From NCBI RefSeq assembly GCF_035989885.1, contig NZ_CP108518.1:1054001-1118000 (forward strand): 64,000 nt of DNA, read 5' to 3'. The notes under the pieces were generated by a model, which ran no database searches, was not told the DNA's origin, and saw only the letters and a list, made by a program, of their open reading frames with translations. A program made the translations under genes and the position numbers. The stretch is from Streptomyces sp. NBC_01232 (GTDB taxonomy: Bacteria > Actinomycetota > Actinomycetes > Streptomycetales > Streptomycetaceae). Positions 35,827 to 46,083 of the stretch are shown here, piece after piece (within the stretch, counting starts at the first letter, position 1; every line of letters begins with the position of its first letter).

Positions 35827-36042
35827 TTAGGGAAACGGTTCCCACGCCTCGGGGCCGGCCCCCCTCCACTCCACGAAGTCGGGGTCGTTGAGGTCGACGT
35901 CCTCGGCGTTCTCCATCCCGGCAGCTGCGAGAAAGGCCCGAACATCTGCCGGACGGTGTGCCACTCCGATGGCGACGCCGTCATAGCGGACGCGGCGCCA
36001 GCCCTGCTGGTCCGGCGGGTAGATGATCAGCTTGGCGGCCAT
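35827..36042 (-). CDS. Conserved small hypothetical protein
   Basis: A 71-aa protein: AAKLIIYPPDQQGWRRVRYDG, then VAIGVAHRPADVRAFLAAAG, ending DLNDPDFVEWRGAGPEAWEPFP. It has the conserved look of a small actinobacterial family but I cannot name one. The ATG at 36042 starts the first strand; AGAGGCTGG lies 4 to 12 bases upstream. Confidence 0.7.
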   Translation of the reverse strand: MAAKLIIYPPDQQGWRRVRYDGVAIGVAHRPADVRAFLAAAGMENAEDVDLNDPDFVEWRGAGPEAWEPFP

Positions 36043-36258
36043 GGGCCCAGCCTCTGCCGCACCAGCCGCACCGGCACTTCTTCGCATCCGATCGGGTGAC
36101 CTTCACCGGCAGCTGCCGCGACGGGAGCCGTCCGCGGCCAGTCCAGGCCAAACTGTCCGCCTTCAGTCTGGAGCGTGCCCACGCACCACAGGCATCCCGC
36201 CTCGTGCCTCGCCTCTGCCTGCGTCAGAGCCGGTGGTGCCCACTGACGGCTGATTCGG

Positions 36259-36489
36259 TCAGCCAGCGACGAGCACGGAGTCATCGAGGGTACCCGTGCC
36301 AGGCAGGTGATGGCGGGCGGCAATAAGGGCGGCGTGCACATCTGTCGTACCGGTGGACACGCAGAGCGCTCGCTCGACGTCCTCGATCTCCCTGCGCACG
36401 GGTGAGCCGCCTTCTGCGGCGTCGAGCACGGACAGCGCCCAGTACCGGTCGACGAGACCGGGGAGCACGGCCGGGTGAGCCATCAACAT
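36259..36489 (-). CDS. DUF5133 protein, copy 2
   Basis: A 76-aa relative of the protein at 22885-23151, with MLMAHPAVLPGLVDRYW and ERALCVSTGTTDVHAALIAAR. ATG 36489 is preferred since ATGTTGATG matches the first copy and the SD GAAAGGCAACC lies upstream. Function unknown. The C-terminus is shorter than in copy 1. Confidence 0.82.
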   Translation of the reverse strand: MLMAHPAVLPGLVDRYWALSVLDAAEGGSPVRREIEDVERALCVSTGTTDVHAALIAARHHLPGTGTLDDSVLVAG

Positions 36490-36623
36490 GGGTGGTTGCC
36501 TTTCACCGGCGGATTCAACAGGTGGCCGTCGCCTACCCGCCCGATCACCGTTGAACCCCGTCACGGCCTGCAGCCGCGTACGGCGAGCGACTGGCCTTCC
36601 GTCGGGGTCAGACGGTGCCGCGG

Positions 36624-36962
36624 TCAGGGTTCGGTCGCGGACTCGGCCGCGGGATGGAGTGGGAAGACCTGGTCCAGTCCGACGACACGCAGGACGCGCA
36701 GCGTGTTGGCCGGCACCGCAGCGAGGGCGATGTCGGCTCCGGCCGACTGGGCGTGGTTGCGGGCGGCGATCAGCGCGCTGATGCCACTGGAGTCGCAGAA
36801 CTCCATGCGGGCAAGATCCAGAACAAGGCGCTGGCTCGGCTTGAGAGGGAGGGCGGCAAGGAGGTGGCGTAGCTCGGCGGAGGTGTCGTAGTCGAGCTCC
36901 CCGATGACCGCTACCACCGGGCCGGTCTGGGTGTCCCGGACCTCGATGGTCAGCGGGCTCAT
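36624..36962 (-). CDS. STAS-domain antagonist paired with RsbP-like phosphatase
   Basis: A 112-aa STAS protein with VVAVIGELDYDTSAELRHLL and phosphorylation loop MEFCDSSGISALIAAR. Its start overlaps the stop of the RsbP-like gene (36959) by four bases, so the phosphatase and this antagonist are translationally coupled. It is the expected substrate: in its dephosphorylated form it would titrate a kinase away from a sigma factor. No kinase is encoded beside it; the RsbW-type proteins at 20.6 and 24.9 kb are candidates. Confidence 0.9.
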   Translation of the reverse strand: MSPLTIEVRDTQTGPVVAVIGELDYDTSAELRHLLAALPLKPSQRLVLDLARMEFCDSSGISALIAARNHAQSAGADIALAAVPANTLRVLRVVGLDQVFPLHPAAESATEP

Positions 36963-38239
36963 GCCGGCTCCCGCGAACTGGCGGCGGGGACGCCGAGGGC
37001 GAGGAGGGCGGTGTCGTCGTCGAGGCCGTCACCAAAGCTGTCCAGCAAGCCGGTCAGTGCCCTCATCACCGATTGCGGGGACCGGCTGGCCTGATCGGTG
37101 GCGAAGGCGCGCAGGGCTTCGTCTCCGTACAGGTCAGTGCGGCTTTCGCCGGTGCGGGCTTCGGTGAGGCCGTCGGTGTACAGCAGCATGGTGTCGCCGG
37201 GCCCCAGGGTGGCAGTGGCGGGGGCGAAGGTCGCGGTGGGCAGGATGCCGACGAGGAGGCCGCCGGGGGTGGGCAGGGAGTCGGCTGTGCCGTCGGCGCG
37301 CAGGATCAGGGCCGGCGGGTGGCCGCCCGAGGCCAGGTGGACCGTGGCCTGCCCGGTCACCGGGTCGGGTTCGAGGGTGCCGAAGATGGCGGTGCAGTAG
37401 CGGGGGTCACCGCTGCTGTAGCGCTCGTGAAGGACTCTGTTCAACGTGGTGAGGGCTGAGACGGGGTCGGGGTCGTGGAGGGCTGCGGCGCGCAAGGTGT
37501 AGCGGGTCAGCGAGGTAACGGCGGCGGCTTGCGGGCCCTTGCCGCACACGTCGCCGAGGAAGAAGGCGAAGCGTGTGGCGTCGAGGGGGAAGACGTCGTA
37601 GAAGTCGCCGCCGAGCCTGTCGGGTGAGGCGGTGCGGTAGTGCGCGGCGCTCTCCATGCCGGGGATGGGCGGCAGGGTGTCGGGCAGCAGCGACGACTGG
37701 AGCGCGGCGAGGGCGTCCTGGAGGCGGGCCCGGTCGGCTTCGGCCTGCCGGTGTGCTTGCTCGGCGGCTTTGCGGGCCCGCAGGAGTTCTTCTTCGTAGG
37801 CGCGGCGGTCGCGGGCGTCGAAGAGGGTGGTGCGGATCAGCAGCGGCTCACCCGTGACCCCGCGCTTGACCGTGGAGGAAACCAGCACCGGCATGCGGAC
37901 GCCGTCGGCCTTTTTGATCTCCAGGGCGACGCCGCCGATCTCGCCCTGCATCCGCAGCAGGGGCGCGAAGTGGGTCTCGTGGTAGAGCTTTCCGCCCACG
38001 GTCAGGAGGTCGGTGAACCGCATCCGGCCCGCCACCGCCTCCCGGTTCAGGCCCAGCCAGTCCAGCAGCGTCGTGTTGATCTTCGCGATGGTGCCGTCCA
38101 TCAGCGTGGACAGGTACCCGCACGGTGCGCACTCGTACAGCTCCTCCGCGCTGTCCTCCAGCAGCGCGGCGAACACCGCATCCGAGGTCTTCTCGTCGTC
38201 GGCGTCGTACGGGTCCTGCTGACCGGTGCGGCACATCAC
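36959..38239 (-). CDS. PAS plus SpoIIE-type PP2C phosphatase (RsbP-like)
   Basis: A 426-aa protein. An N-terminal PAS-type sensor (YECAPCGYLSTLMDGTIAKINTTLLDWLG ... VGGKLYHETHF) is joined by a coiled coil (RRAYEEELLRARKAAEQAHRQAEADRARL) to a PP2C phosphatase with DRLGGDFYDV, GDVCGKGPQAA, YTDGLTEAR and DDDTALL. This order (PAS, coiled coil, PP2C) is that of RsbP, the energy-stress phosphatase of Bacillus. The RsbQ-like gene directly precedes it with a four-base overlap, and a STAS gene follows with the same overlap. Confidence 0.9.
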   Translation of the reverse strand: MMCRTGQQDPYDADDEKTSDAVFAALLEDSAEELYECAPCGYLSTLMDGTIAKINTTLLDWLGLNREAVAGRMRFTDLLTVGGKLYHETHFAPLLRMQGEIGGVALEIKKADGVRMPVLVSSTVKRGVTGEPLLIRTTLFDARDRRAYEEELLRARKAAEQAHRQAEADRARLQDALAALQSSLLPDTLPPIPGMESAAHYRTASPDRLGGDFYDVFPLDATRFAFFLGDVCGKGPQAAAVTSLTRYTLRAAALHDPDPVSALTTLNRVLHERYSSGDPRYCTAIFGTLEPDPVTGQATVHLASGGHPPALILRADGTADSLPTPGGLLVGILPTATFAPATATLGPGDTMLLYTDGLTEARTGESRTDLYGDEALRAFATDQASRSPQSVMRALTGLLDSFGDGLDDDTALLALGVPAASSREPA

Positions 38240-39039
38240 CGCAGGCCCGCCAGGAAGCCGGCGATCGCTTCGTTGGTGGCTTCGGGTGCGGACAGGTGCG
38301 GGCAGTGCCCGGTCGCATCCAGGGTGATCAGTGTCGAGCCGGGGATCGCCTGGTGCACGAAGGCGCCGACCTCGCGCGGGGCGATGGCGTCCTGGGTGCA
38401 GTCCAGCACCAGCGTCGGCACGCTCACCTTGTTGAGGTCGTCCCTCGAGTCGGACAGGAAGGTGGTGCGGGCGAAGACGCGCGCCATCGCCGGGTCGGTT
38501 GCGCAGAAGCTGTTGGTCAGCTCCTCACCGAGTTCGGGCCGGTCCGCGTTCCCCATGATCACCGGCGCCATCGCCGCGGACCAGCCCAGGTAGTTCGACT
38601 CCAGCGAATCGAGCAGCTCCTCGATGTCCTCGGCGGAGAACCCGCCCCGGTAGCCCTCGTCGTCGATGTACCGGGGAGAGGGCGCCACCATCACCAGCGC
38701 CCCGATCCGCTCCGGAGCCATCTGGGCGGCCAGCACACCGATCATCGCGGAGACCGAATGCCCCACGAACACCGCGCCTCGCAGGTCGAGCGCGTCGCAC
38801 ACGTCCACCACGTCCTGGGCGTAACCGCCGAGGGATGCATAGCGGGTCTCGGAGAACGCGGAGAGATCCGAGCGGCCCGAACCCACGTAATCGAACAGCA
38901 CCACCTGGTAGTCCTCGGCCAGGGCGGGGACGGTGAGGTGCCACATGTTCTGGTCACAGCCGAATCCGTGCGCAAGGACCACCGTCGGGCCATGGGGATT
39001 GCCGGTGACGGTGACGTTGTTCCTGCGCTGGATATCCAT
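38236..39039 (-). CDS. rsbQ: RsbQ-like alpha/beta hydrolase
   Basis: A 267-aa hydrolase that resembles Bacillus RsbQ throughout: HGFGCDQNMW, FDYVGSGRSDLSAF, VFVGHSVSAMIG and GHCPHLS. The expected catalytic triad is S95, D218 and H245. RsbQ is required with RsbP to signal energy stress, probably by supplying a small-molecule cue to the PAS domain. ATG 39039 is preferred over the upstream start at 39078, since the residues before it are not conserved in RsbQ. Coupled by four bases to the RsbP-like gene. Confidence 0.92.
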   Translation of the reverse strand: MDIQRRNNVTVTGNPHGPTVVLAHGFGCDQNMWHLTVPALAEDYQVVLFDYVGSGRSDLSAFSETRYASLGGYAQDVVDVCDALDLRGAVFVGHSVSAMIGVLAAQMAPERIGALVMVAPSPRYIDDEGYRGGFSAEDIEELLDSLESNYLGWSAAMAPVIMGNADRPELGEELTNSFCATDPAMARVFARTTFLSDSRDDLNKVSVPTLVLDCTQDAIAPREVGAFVHQAIPGSTLITLDATGHCPHLSAPEATNEAIAGFLAGLR

Positions 39040-39650
39040 ACCGAGCAGTCTCTCAGGCCCTCCACACCACTCCTGCAAGCCCCCGGATCACCCCACACAC
39101 CCCACCCCACGCCTTCACACGTACCTGAGGCTGCCTTGCGGACGCCGACCGATTCCGGCGCCGTCGGCCGCCGGGATGGGCTCGATCCCCCCAGCCGGCC
39201 ACGCGGACGGTACGCAGACGCCGGTCAAACAAGCGCAGGCGCCAGGGCCGTAAGCACCGCACCGGGGTGCTCGGGGTACCCGGCGGCGGATGCGCTGCAT
39301 GTGGGCGCTTGGGTGGAGCTTGGGCGCGTGACAGACCAGGTAGCGCTCGCGAGGTGCGCCACGGGCAGAACGCGGCCAAGAGGTCCGTACTCGCGTCGCT
39401 CGCCGCGGTTGGCGGCCGCAGCCAGGCCGCCACCGCCTTGCTCTTGCGGCCACCTGTCGGCCCCGCAGTTGCTACGGCCGGAGCCGGCGCACTAAGCCCA
39501 GCGGCGCGGCAGGCAGTCTTGGCCTGGGTCAGTCCGCGCAGCAGATGCTGCGCGGCCCAGGTCTCAGGCCGCGAGTCCCGCCGACGCTCAGGCGCTCTTG
39601 TCCGACCGGACTGCGGGCGCCCGTACGGTCGCAGGGCGGGGTGGGAAGGG
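39040..39650. other. Long gap upstream of rsbQ, no gene seen
   Basis: About 610 bases without a credible coding sequence. It holds the promoter of the rsbQ unit on the minus strand. An inverted repeat (GCGCAGCA/TGCTGCGC, 39536-39553) is the only structure noted. Confidence 0.5.
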
Positions 39651-39735
39651 TTACGCCGGGTTGATGTTCTCAGCCTGGGGGCCCTTCTGGCCCTAAGTGA
39701 TGTCGAACGTCACGGCCCCCGAGGCGCTGATCAGG
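39651..39735 (-). pseudogene. Cold-shock protein (CspA) C-terminal relic
   Basis: The minus strand reads VTFDIT, a TAG stop at 39693-39695, then GQKGPQAENINPA and TAA at 39651. Intact CspA-type proteins in this genus end with TFDVTQGQKGPQA-like residues, so the stop replaces the Gln codon. The RNA-binding N-terminal part is absent. A relic. Confidence 0.8.
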
Positions 39736-40256
39736 ACCGCGGCATCGCTGGAGATGCTCACACGTGCTGTCCCGTCCACGCACCATGTCATGGACGACAG
39801 CGGAAGCCGCCGCGGCGCCCCCACCATCCACCGACCCCCCGCCAACTCGGTGCGGTGTTACCGCTGATCAGTGACATGCACAGCACCTGTCGAGACGCGC
39901 ACGCGACGAAAAGCATCGGCCGGGGGCCCCGCGCAGAGCTGGGGGCTGGCGTTGCGTTTCCACTTACCCTCGCTTACCGGCGTCACGACCGTCAGGTGAA
40001 CCGGGATTGGCAGAGGGGTTTTTCGGTGCGTTGGTATGGGACACCACCGACCACACCTGCACCGAGACCCCGCCGTCGGCGGCGCGGGCGGCCGTACGCG
40101 TCCAGGCGCGGGCCGTCGCTGCTGACCCGCTGCTCCCGTGTCCGCCAGGTCCGACGCGGGGCGGCCGGGCAGCGCATCGGCGCCGTTTCCGCCGCCGTTC
40201 AGTACTGTACAGAGCGGCCGTTCCGTACCGTGCGGAGCACCGGAAGGGGACTCGCG
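39736..40256. other. Intergenic, no gene supported
   Basis: About 520 bases before the PhoD-type gene. The phosphatase frame stays open upstream, but this translation is Arg/Pro-rich and lacks a family match, so I start the gene at 40257. An AT-richer patch at 39950-40040 is a possible promoter area. Confidence 0.45.
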
Positions 40257-41948
40257 ATGGCCGGTCTGAGGCTGGGCCCGCTCCTGCGCCACGTGGACTG
40301 GGAGTCGGGCACGAGCGCGACGGTGTGGGTCGAGACCGACCGGGCGTGCACGGCGGAGGTCCGGTGCACGGGCGGCGGCGGTGGTTCGGCTCCCACGTTC
40401 TGCGTCGTCGGCCACCACTACGCACTGGTGGTCGTGACCGGGCTCGCCCCTGGGTCCGCCACAACGTACGAGGTGCTGCTCGACGGCGAGCGGGTGTGGC
40501 CCCTCGCGGACTCGCCCCAGCCCCCCAGCACCATCCACACGCCGCCGGTCCCGGCGACGGGCGCGGTGGTTGCCTTCGGCTCGTGCCGGTGGGCGGCGCC
40601 TGCTGCGGGCGAGCCCGATCCGGTGGGCCCCGATGTCCTCGACACCCTATCCGCCCGGCTCGCCGCCGACCCGGAGGCCGAGCGTCCGGACGTTCTCCTC
40701 CTCCTCGGCGACCAGGTGTACGCGGACGAGACGTCCGCCGACACCCGCGCCTGGATCGCCCGGCATCGGCGGGCCGCCGGCACCGGCTCCGCCGCCCCGC
40801 CGGACCAGGTCGCCGACTACGAGGAGTACACCCACCTCTACGACGAGTCCTGGGGCGACCCCGAACTGCGCTGGCTGCTTTCGACCGTACCCAGCTGCAT
40901 GATCTTCGACGACCACGACGTCATCGACGACTGGAACACCAGCGCCGCCTGGGTAGCCGACATGCGGGCAACGCCCTGGTGGCACGAGCGGATCACCAGC
41001 GGCCTGATGTCGTACTGGGTCTATCAGCACCTCGGGAACCTCTCCCCCGCCGAGCTCGCCGAGGACGAGCTGTACGCGGCGGTACTGGCGGCCGACGACG
41101 GCACGGAGGTGCTGCGCGCGTTTGCCGAACGCGCCGACGCCGATCCGGCGACGGTGCGCTGGAGCTACCGCAGGGACTTCGGCCGCACCCGGCTGCTGAT
41201 GGTCGACACCCGGGCCGCGCGGGTGCTGGAGGAGCAGCACCGGGCGATGCTGGACGCCGAGGAGGCGGCCTGGCTGCGGACGCAGGCGTTCGATGATCCC
41301 GGCGGCGTCGACCACCTGCTGGTCGGGACCTCGCTCCCGTGGCTGCTGCCCCCGATGGTCCACTTCGCGGAGGGCTGGCACGCGGCGCTCTGCCGGGGCG
41401 AACGCGGGCCGCGCTGGGCGCGCTTCGGTGAGTGGCTGCGCCGACGGGCGGACCTGGAGCACTGGGCGGCGTTCACCTCGTCGTTCGAAAAGCTGACGGA
41501 GACGGTCGCCGAGGTGGGGAGGGGCGAGGCCGCCCCGGCGACGGTGTGCGTGCTCTCCGGGGACGTGCACCATGCGTATGTGGCGGAGCCCGTCTGGACC
41601 ACCGGGCAGCTGCGCTCCCGTGTCTTCCAGTTCACCTGCTCACCCCTGCACAACTCTGTGCCCGCAGTCATGCGGGTCGGATTCCGTTTCGGCTGGAGCC
41701 GGTTCGCCAAGGGGATCGGACATCTCCTCGCCCGCCACGGACGGATCGCGAGACCGGCGGTCCGGTGGGGGCGCACCGGCGGACCCTGGTTCGGCAACCA
41801 GTTGATGACGCTGACACTGCGCGGACGTACGGCCCGGCTGCGGCTGGAGAGGGCCTCGGATGGTGCCAAGCGGGGGCGCCGCGGGACCGACCGCGCGGGA
41901 GCGCGGCTCACCGGCGTCCTCGACCGCAGTCTGACGGACGGAAGTTGA
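40257..41948 (+). CDS. PhoD-type metallophosphatase
   Basis: A 563-aa protein of the alkaline phosphatase D / PhoD-like family. An N-terminal beta-sandwich (about 1-95) is followed by the metallophosphoesterase core: AFGSCRWAA, LLLGDQVYADET, FDDHDVIDDWN, a VDTR strand and LSGDVHHAYVAE, which supply the metal ligands. ATG 40257 with AAGGGGA upstream. No Tat or Sec signal peptide is visible, so it is probably cytosolic, unlike secreted PhoD enzymes. Transcribed alone. Confidence 0.88.
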   Translation: MAGLRLGPLLRHVDWESGTSATVWVETDRACTAEVRCTGGGGGSAPTFCVVGHHYALVVVTGLAPGSATTYEVLLDGERVWPLADSPQPPSTIHTPPVPATGAVVAFGSCRWAAPAAGEPDPVGPDVLDTLSARLAADPEAERPDVLLLLGDQVYADETSADTRAWIARHRRAAGTGSAAPPDQVADYEEYTHLYDESWGDPELRWLLSTVPSCMIFDDHDVIDDWNTSAAWVADMRATPWWHERITSGLMSYWVYQHLGNLSPAELAEDELYAAVLAADDGTEVLRAFAERADADPATVRWSYRRDFGRTRLLMVDTRAARVLEEQHRAMLDAEEAAWLRTQAFDDPGGVDHLLVGTSLPWLLPPMVHFAEGWHAALCRGERGPRWARFGEWLRRRADLEHWAAFTSSFEKLTETVAEVGRGEAAPATVCVLSGDVHHAYVAEPVWTTGQLRSRVFQFTCSPLHNSVPAVMRVGFRFGWSRFAKGIGHLLARHGRIARPAVRWGRTGGPWFGNQLMTLTLRGRTARLRLERASDGAKRGRRGTDRAGARLTGVLDRSLTDGS

Positions 41949-42074
41949 CGCCCCGCCGGACGGTCCCCCAGTAGCTTCTTGGAGGCCCCGCAATGGGGTC
42001 ACCCGGCCTCTACCAGCGAGCCCAAGCTTCGCGAGACGTCCGGAAGGCTGAAGGCCAAGCCCGGGACCGGCTTG

Positions 42075-42350
42075 GTCCCGGGCCACCGCCCGCCGGCCTC
42101 CACCGGTGCCCCTGCCGCTGGCGGTGGCCCGGCGTTGGAGGGCTTCGAAGGACAGCCGGCCGGCAGCGGTGTCCCAGGCGACGAACTCGCCGTCGAGGAC
42201 CAGGTCCTCGGGCAGTTGCCCGGCAACGGCGACCAGGACGGGAACGTGTCCTGGACGAGGCATCCGCGCCGGGTGTGCGGAAGCAGTCGGCCGCCGCGGC
42301 CTGCGCAGGTGAAGAGGATCGCGCGATGGCCGTGCAGCGCGCTGTCCTGG
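42075..42350 (-). pseudogene. ATP-dependent DNA ligase relic 2
   Basis: On the minus strand, ALHGHRAILFTCAGRGG and LPHTRRGCLVQDTFP are in one frame, and PVLVAVAGQLPEDLVLDG, EFVAWDTAAGRLSFEALQRRA in the next. Together they match the nucleotidyltransferase domain of ATP-dependent DNA ligases, broken by a frameshift near 42250. The KxDG lysine segment and the rest of the enzyme are missing. Confidence 0.82.
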
Positions 42351-42396
42351 AAGCCGCGGCCGCCGCCATGGCGGAGAGCGGCTCTTCCCTCGCTGT

Positions 42397-42512
42397 CGGG
42401 AGCGAGGCGTCAGCGCGCCTCGCACCGCCGCCTGAACGTCCTGTGGGCCCTCATACGCGACGGCCGAACCTTCGAAATCACCGCACCACCAAGCCCCATA
42501 CCACTGAGCTAA
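42397..42512 (+). pseudogene. IS110-type transposase C-terminal relic
   Basis: Thirty-eight codons (ASHRRLNVLWALIRDGRTFE, ending in TAA) match the C-terminal tail of IS110-family transposases. The catalytic DEDD part and the rest of the element are absent. Confidence 0.65.
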
Positions 42513-42517
42513 CACGC
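42493..42517 (-). tRNA. Possible 5' tRNA gene fragment
   Basis: The minus strand contains GTTAGCTCAGTGGTATGGGGC, which has the conserved U8, D-stem GCTC/GGGC and AGTGGTA D-loop of tRNAs. No anticodon arm or T-loop (GTTCGAA) follows, so it is at most a 5' piece and not a working gene. It overlaps the end of the transposase relic. Confidence 0.35.
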
Positions 42518-42520
42518 TCA

Positions 42521-43009
42521 CAGCGAGTCACCAACCCGGCTTGACAACCCCATTGGGAATCAGTGGTACTGCCTGACACAGGAGCATTGCGCGGGGCCGG
42601 GCCGGGATGGTGCTTCCGGTTCGCCGGCTGTCTTGGAAACGAGACGTCAGTCCTCCCTCACTGTCCGGCGGACCAGCCCCACGGGTCCGGCCGGTCCCGC
42701 CTACAGCCCTCGGGCCACGCAGGCAGCACAGCACCCCTTCTGCCCCGGCCCTTTCCCGATGGGTGTGCAAGGCAACGCCACCCGTCCCGCAGCCTCAGGC
42801 GTGGCTGTAAGGCTCACCGTGTCTTTGCTGCGCCCGAGTGGGGTAGAGCACCAGCTCGGTGCCGGGAATCCAGCCGTTCGACGCGCAATCATCACAGCAG
42901 GGGCCGTTCGACCACTGACTCACTCCGAGGAGCGGGGCCAGCTCGCCGACGTACCTGAGCGCACCAGCAACGAAGCCACGGCCGTGACGCCGGGATGGAG
43001 AGCACACGG
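42521..43009. other. Intergenic, no gene seen
   Basis: Almost 490 bases with lower coding potential on both strands and somewhat lower GC than its surroundings. It contains the start region of the DUF3618-like gene with GGATGGAG just upstream of it. Confidence 0.45.
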
Positions 43010-43468
43010 ATGACCAGCCAGCAAGACGGGAACGAGCCCTCTTCCCCTTTGGGAGAGCCGACAGAGGCCGAGGGCACACTGAGCGAAGCCGACCAGGCTG
43101 ACGAGCCATCGGCCGGAGCCGACGGCAAGACCAAGGCCAAAGAGAAGGCTGCCGCGGTCAAGGAACACACCATCGCCAAAGCCAAACAGGCCACGGCCCA
43201 GGTCCGTGAGAAGGCTGGCCATACGGCTGAGCTGGCGAAGAGCAAGACACCCGAGCCGCTCCTGCACACAGCCGCTCAAACCGCAGAGCACGTCCGTGAC
43301 GCCGCATCGCGGGCCGGACACCTCGCAGCCGACAAAACCCCCGATGCAGTCCGTGAAAAGGCTGTTCGCGCGGCGCACGGAGCAGGATCCAAGTGGACCC
43401 CACTGCTTTCAGCGGGGATCGCCCTCCTCGTCTTTCTCCTCCTGCGCCGCAGGCGGCGGAACCGCTGA
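43010..43468 (+). CDS. DUF3618-like amphipathic protein, copy 2
   Basis: A 152-aa paralogue of the protein at 10091-10579. An acidic N-terminus (about 40 residues) leads into Ala/Lys-rich amphipathic repeats (KAKEKAAAVKEHTIAKAKQ; KSKTPEPLLH and DKTPDAVREK), and one transmembrane helix with a basic end (ALLVFLLLRRRRRNR). Here it stands alone, without holin-like or DUF4235 neighbours, and the DUF3618 N-terminal motif itself is missing. The repeats resemble late-embryogenesis-like stress proteins. Confidence 0.75.
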   Translation: MTSQQDGNEPSSPLGEPTEAEGTLSEADQADEPSAGADGKTKAKEKAAAVKEHTIAKAKQATAQVREKAGHTAELAKSKTPEPLLHTAAQTAEHVRDAASRAGHLAADKTPDAVREKAVRAAHGAGSKWTPLLSAGIALLVFLLLRRRRRNR

Positions 43469-43839
43469 ATCATCGAGAGGACTGTGAAGGTCTGCCACTG
43501 CCAGCACCCGATTTGCCCGAACGACGCGACCGACGGGACTCTGCTGATGAGCTGGCCCGACCCACTGACATGCGATGCAGGCCGCCTGGACGACCGTGCT
43601 GCAGGTGGCAAGCGTGGAAGGAGATCGCTGCCCGTCCATTCCGGTTTCCCAAGCCGCCACAACCGCCGTTCTCTCGGCCGGGCCTGGAGCGGGGTTCCTC
43701 CTCCTGCCGAGCTCGCGCATGGATCGGCGGCGACGCGTCGAACGGTGCAGGTCGGTCCGGTGGTCACTGTGCCTGAACGGGCCCGCGGGCGGCTGTCTGC
43801 TGGTGTGAAAGCAGTCCCGGCGATGGCTTGGATCGTGTC
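43469..43839. other. Intergenic, no gene supported
   Basis: A plus-strand frame starting near 43484 has a CxxxxCPN start but is unlike any family and runs antisense to the transposase relic. I see nothing else. Confidence 0.4.
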
Positions 43840-44506
43840 ACGTCAGGTGCTCGCGTCGGCCGTGGTGGCGAGCGGGGCCCGCCAGTTCTTGAGATGCGCG
43901 ATTCCGTGCTCGAAGTGGATGCGGCGTGACGAGTGTGCTTGCGCCGGCGTTCGTAGATCCCCTCGTACCACTCCGATGGGTTCTTCTTGACCTTGCGGTG
44001 CGGTGGTGTCACCACGCCGCCGCCGGTCAGGGCGCCCAGGCCCTGATGGGCGGCGTCGGCAAGGACCTCCACGGCCGGGCCGCCAGTCAGGTGTTGACCA
44101 GGCCTGACTGCCGGGCGTGGGTAATGCCGGCGCAGCTCGCCGGCTGGGCCGGACTGCAGAACGGGAGCCCGACGCCGGCGTGAGTGAGGACCATGGCCTT
44201 GATGGCGTTCTGCTTGTTCTTGCCGAGGACGAACTTCTCCCGGCCCTTGCAGCCGAGGGCATCCGCGGACCCGGATCTCCGTGCCGTTGCCTCGCCGCAT
44301 GGGTACGGAGCAGGCTGCGTGCGCCACGCCGTAGCAGGCCGCCGAGGGCCGCAGGGCGGCGCAGCGGGCACTGAGAGCCGGTACGGACGGCCCAGAGGAC
44401 CCCCACGCCACGGCCAAGATCCGGGCCTTGGACGCCGGCGCTGCCGACCGTGACGTAACCGTTCAGCATGGACGAGCTCCTGGCGCGCGTCCGGGCGGCC
44501 ACTCAC
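43840..44506 (-). pseudogene. IS5-family transposase relic
   Basis: On the minus strand, fragments in two or more frames match IS5-type (DDE) transposases: FVLGKNKQNAIKAMVLTHAG near 44250-44170, LADAAHQGLGALTGGGVVT, PPHRKVKKNPSEWYEGIYERR near 44040-43960, and SSRRIHFEHGIAHLKNWRA near 43920-43870. The order is that of an intact gene, but frameshifts break it and the terminal repeats are not obvious. Confidence 0.8.
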
Positions 44507-44702
44507 AGAGAAGAGACCCGGCAGCCACGCAGGCCACCGAGGTCTCGGTCGTCACAGCTGACGAACGCCGGTGGCTCTGCCCCAACCACCGGAAAGGGTT
44601 CGGCGCGAAGATGGGCGCGATCGGCAACAAGCGCTGACCGTCGGTGCGTCCAGTCCGGAGCTCCCCCGCAGGGCGGCCCACCCTCCTGTCGGAGGGTGCC
44701 TT

Positions 44703-46083
<1,381 letters not shown>

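Noticed and set aside
39267..41948. An 893-codon frame ending in the PhoD-type gene
   Set aside because: The family begins at ATG 40257 with an SD. The 330 codons before it are low-complexity and include a region antisense to the CspA relic.
42633..43013. Open frame across the gap before the DUF3618-like gene
   Set aside because: No SD, low-complexity translation and no domain. It ends inside the next gene's start.
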